Assembly (NCBI GenBank): GCA_910577185.1
Contig: CAJTLR010000007.1
Span: 30,205-94,204, forward strand
DNA from: an uncultured Acetatifactor sp.
GTDB lineage: Bacteria > Bacillota > Clostridia > Lachnospirales > Lachnospiraceae
Reading direction: 5' to 3'
DNA: 64,000 bases
Shown here: piece after piece, positions 63,938 to 64,000 of the stretch
Layout: each line of letters opens with the position of its first letter
Position numbering within the stretch: position 1 is the stretch's first letter
Notes under the pieces: model-generated
Told to the model about the DNA's origin: nothing
Seen by the model: only the letters and a program-made list of their open reading frames with translations
Database searches by the model: none
Program-made: the position numbers and the translations under genes

Positions 63938-64000
63938 ATGAAATCAAAGAAAGTCAGAAATATTAAGGTTATCTCACAGAGCGGACGTAATTATAAGCCT
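63938..64000 (+). CDS. SymE-like type I toxin-family protein, 5' part only
   Basis: The first 21 codons of a gene cut by the window edge (MKSKKVRNIKVISQSGRNYK). The start has an excellent TTAAGGAGG site seven bases upstream. The beginning matches the SymE family of AbrB-fold RNA-directed toxins that is common in Lachnospiraceae, but the diagnostic middle and end are not visible. Confidence 0.55.
   Translation, partial: MKSKKVRNIKVISQSGRNYKP

Overview
The window looks like a chromosomal segment of a gut Clostridia member, most likely Lachnospiraceae. This rests on moderate GC, AGGAGG ribosome binding sites, sugar ABC importers without their own ATPase, YesM/YesN-type regulators and the housekeeping genes at the right end (mutS2, yhaM, a flavodiiron protein, an RlmD-type methyltransferase). 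The genus is inferred, not proven.

Positions 1-44000 are mostly one large locus for host-glycan (glycoprotein) use. A YesM/YesN-like two-component system (107-2637) faces a sugar ABC importer (3057-6503) that runs into a GH95 fucosidase-like enzyme. A second unit encodes a GH20 hexosaminidase, a GH18 enzyme and a large transglutaminase-fold protein (9233-14895). An eight-gene transport operon (16540-29810) carries two binding proteins (one fused to carbohydrate-binding-like domains), four permeases, an NHL/TPR/Yip1-like membrane protein and a DUF5696 lipoprotein. A third enzyme unit has a GH130 phosphorylase, a second transglutaminase-fold paralogue and a GH123-like enzyme (30141-35903). A chemoreceptor, a LacI regulator, nagB-nagA, a GH33 sialidase and a NanA-like lyase follow. 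None of the hydrolases shows a signal peptide, so the sequence suggests that small glycans or glycopeptides are imported and dismantled inside the cell to hexosamine phosphates, Man-1-P, fucose and sialic acid products.

From 44000 to 50300 there is a cobalamin-riboswitch unit (DUF4430 protein plus ECF S component), a PhoB/PhoR-like two-component system and mutS2. Between mutS2 and an AraC regulator (about 50300-53620) lies an AT-rich, scar-like island: a 71-bp tandem duplication, gene remnants and an intact metallophosphoesterase-SIR2 fusion, a candidate anti-phage effector. A GalNAc unit follows (AraC regulator, GH109, NahK-like kinase, MFS transporter), then housekeeping genes and the truncated start of a SymE-like gene.

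Two dispersed non-coding repeat families run through the window. The first has five copies, all on the + strand, four of them directly behind terminator hairpins. Its copies share a two-hairpin fold and show compensatory base changes, which makes it the strongest candidate here for an undescribed structured element. The second has two copies in opposite orientation, about 45 kb apart, each at the 3' end of a gene.
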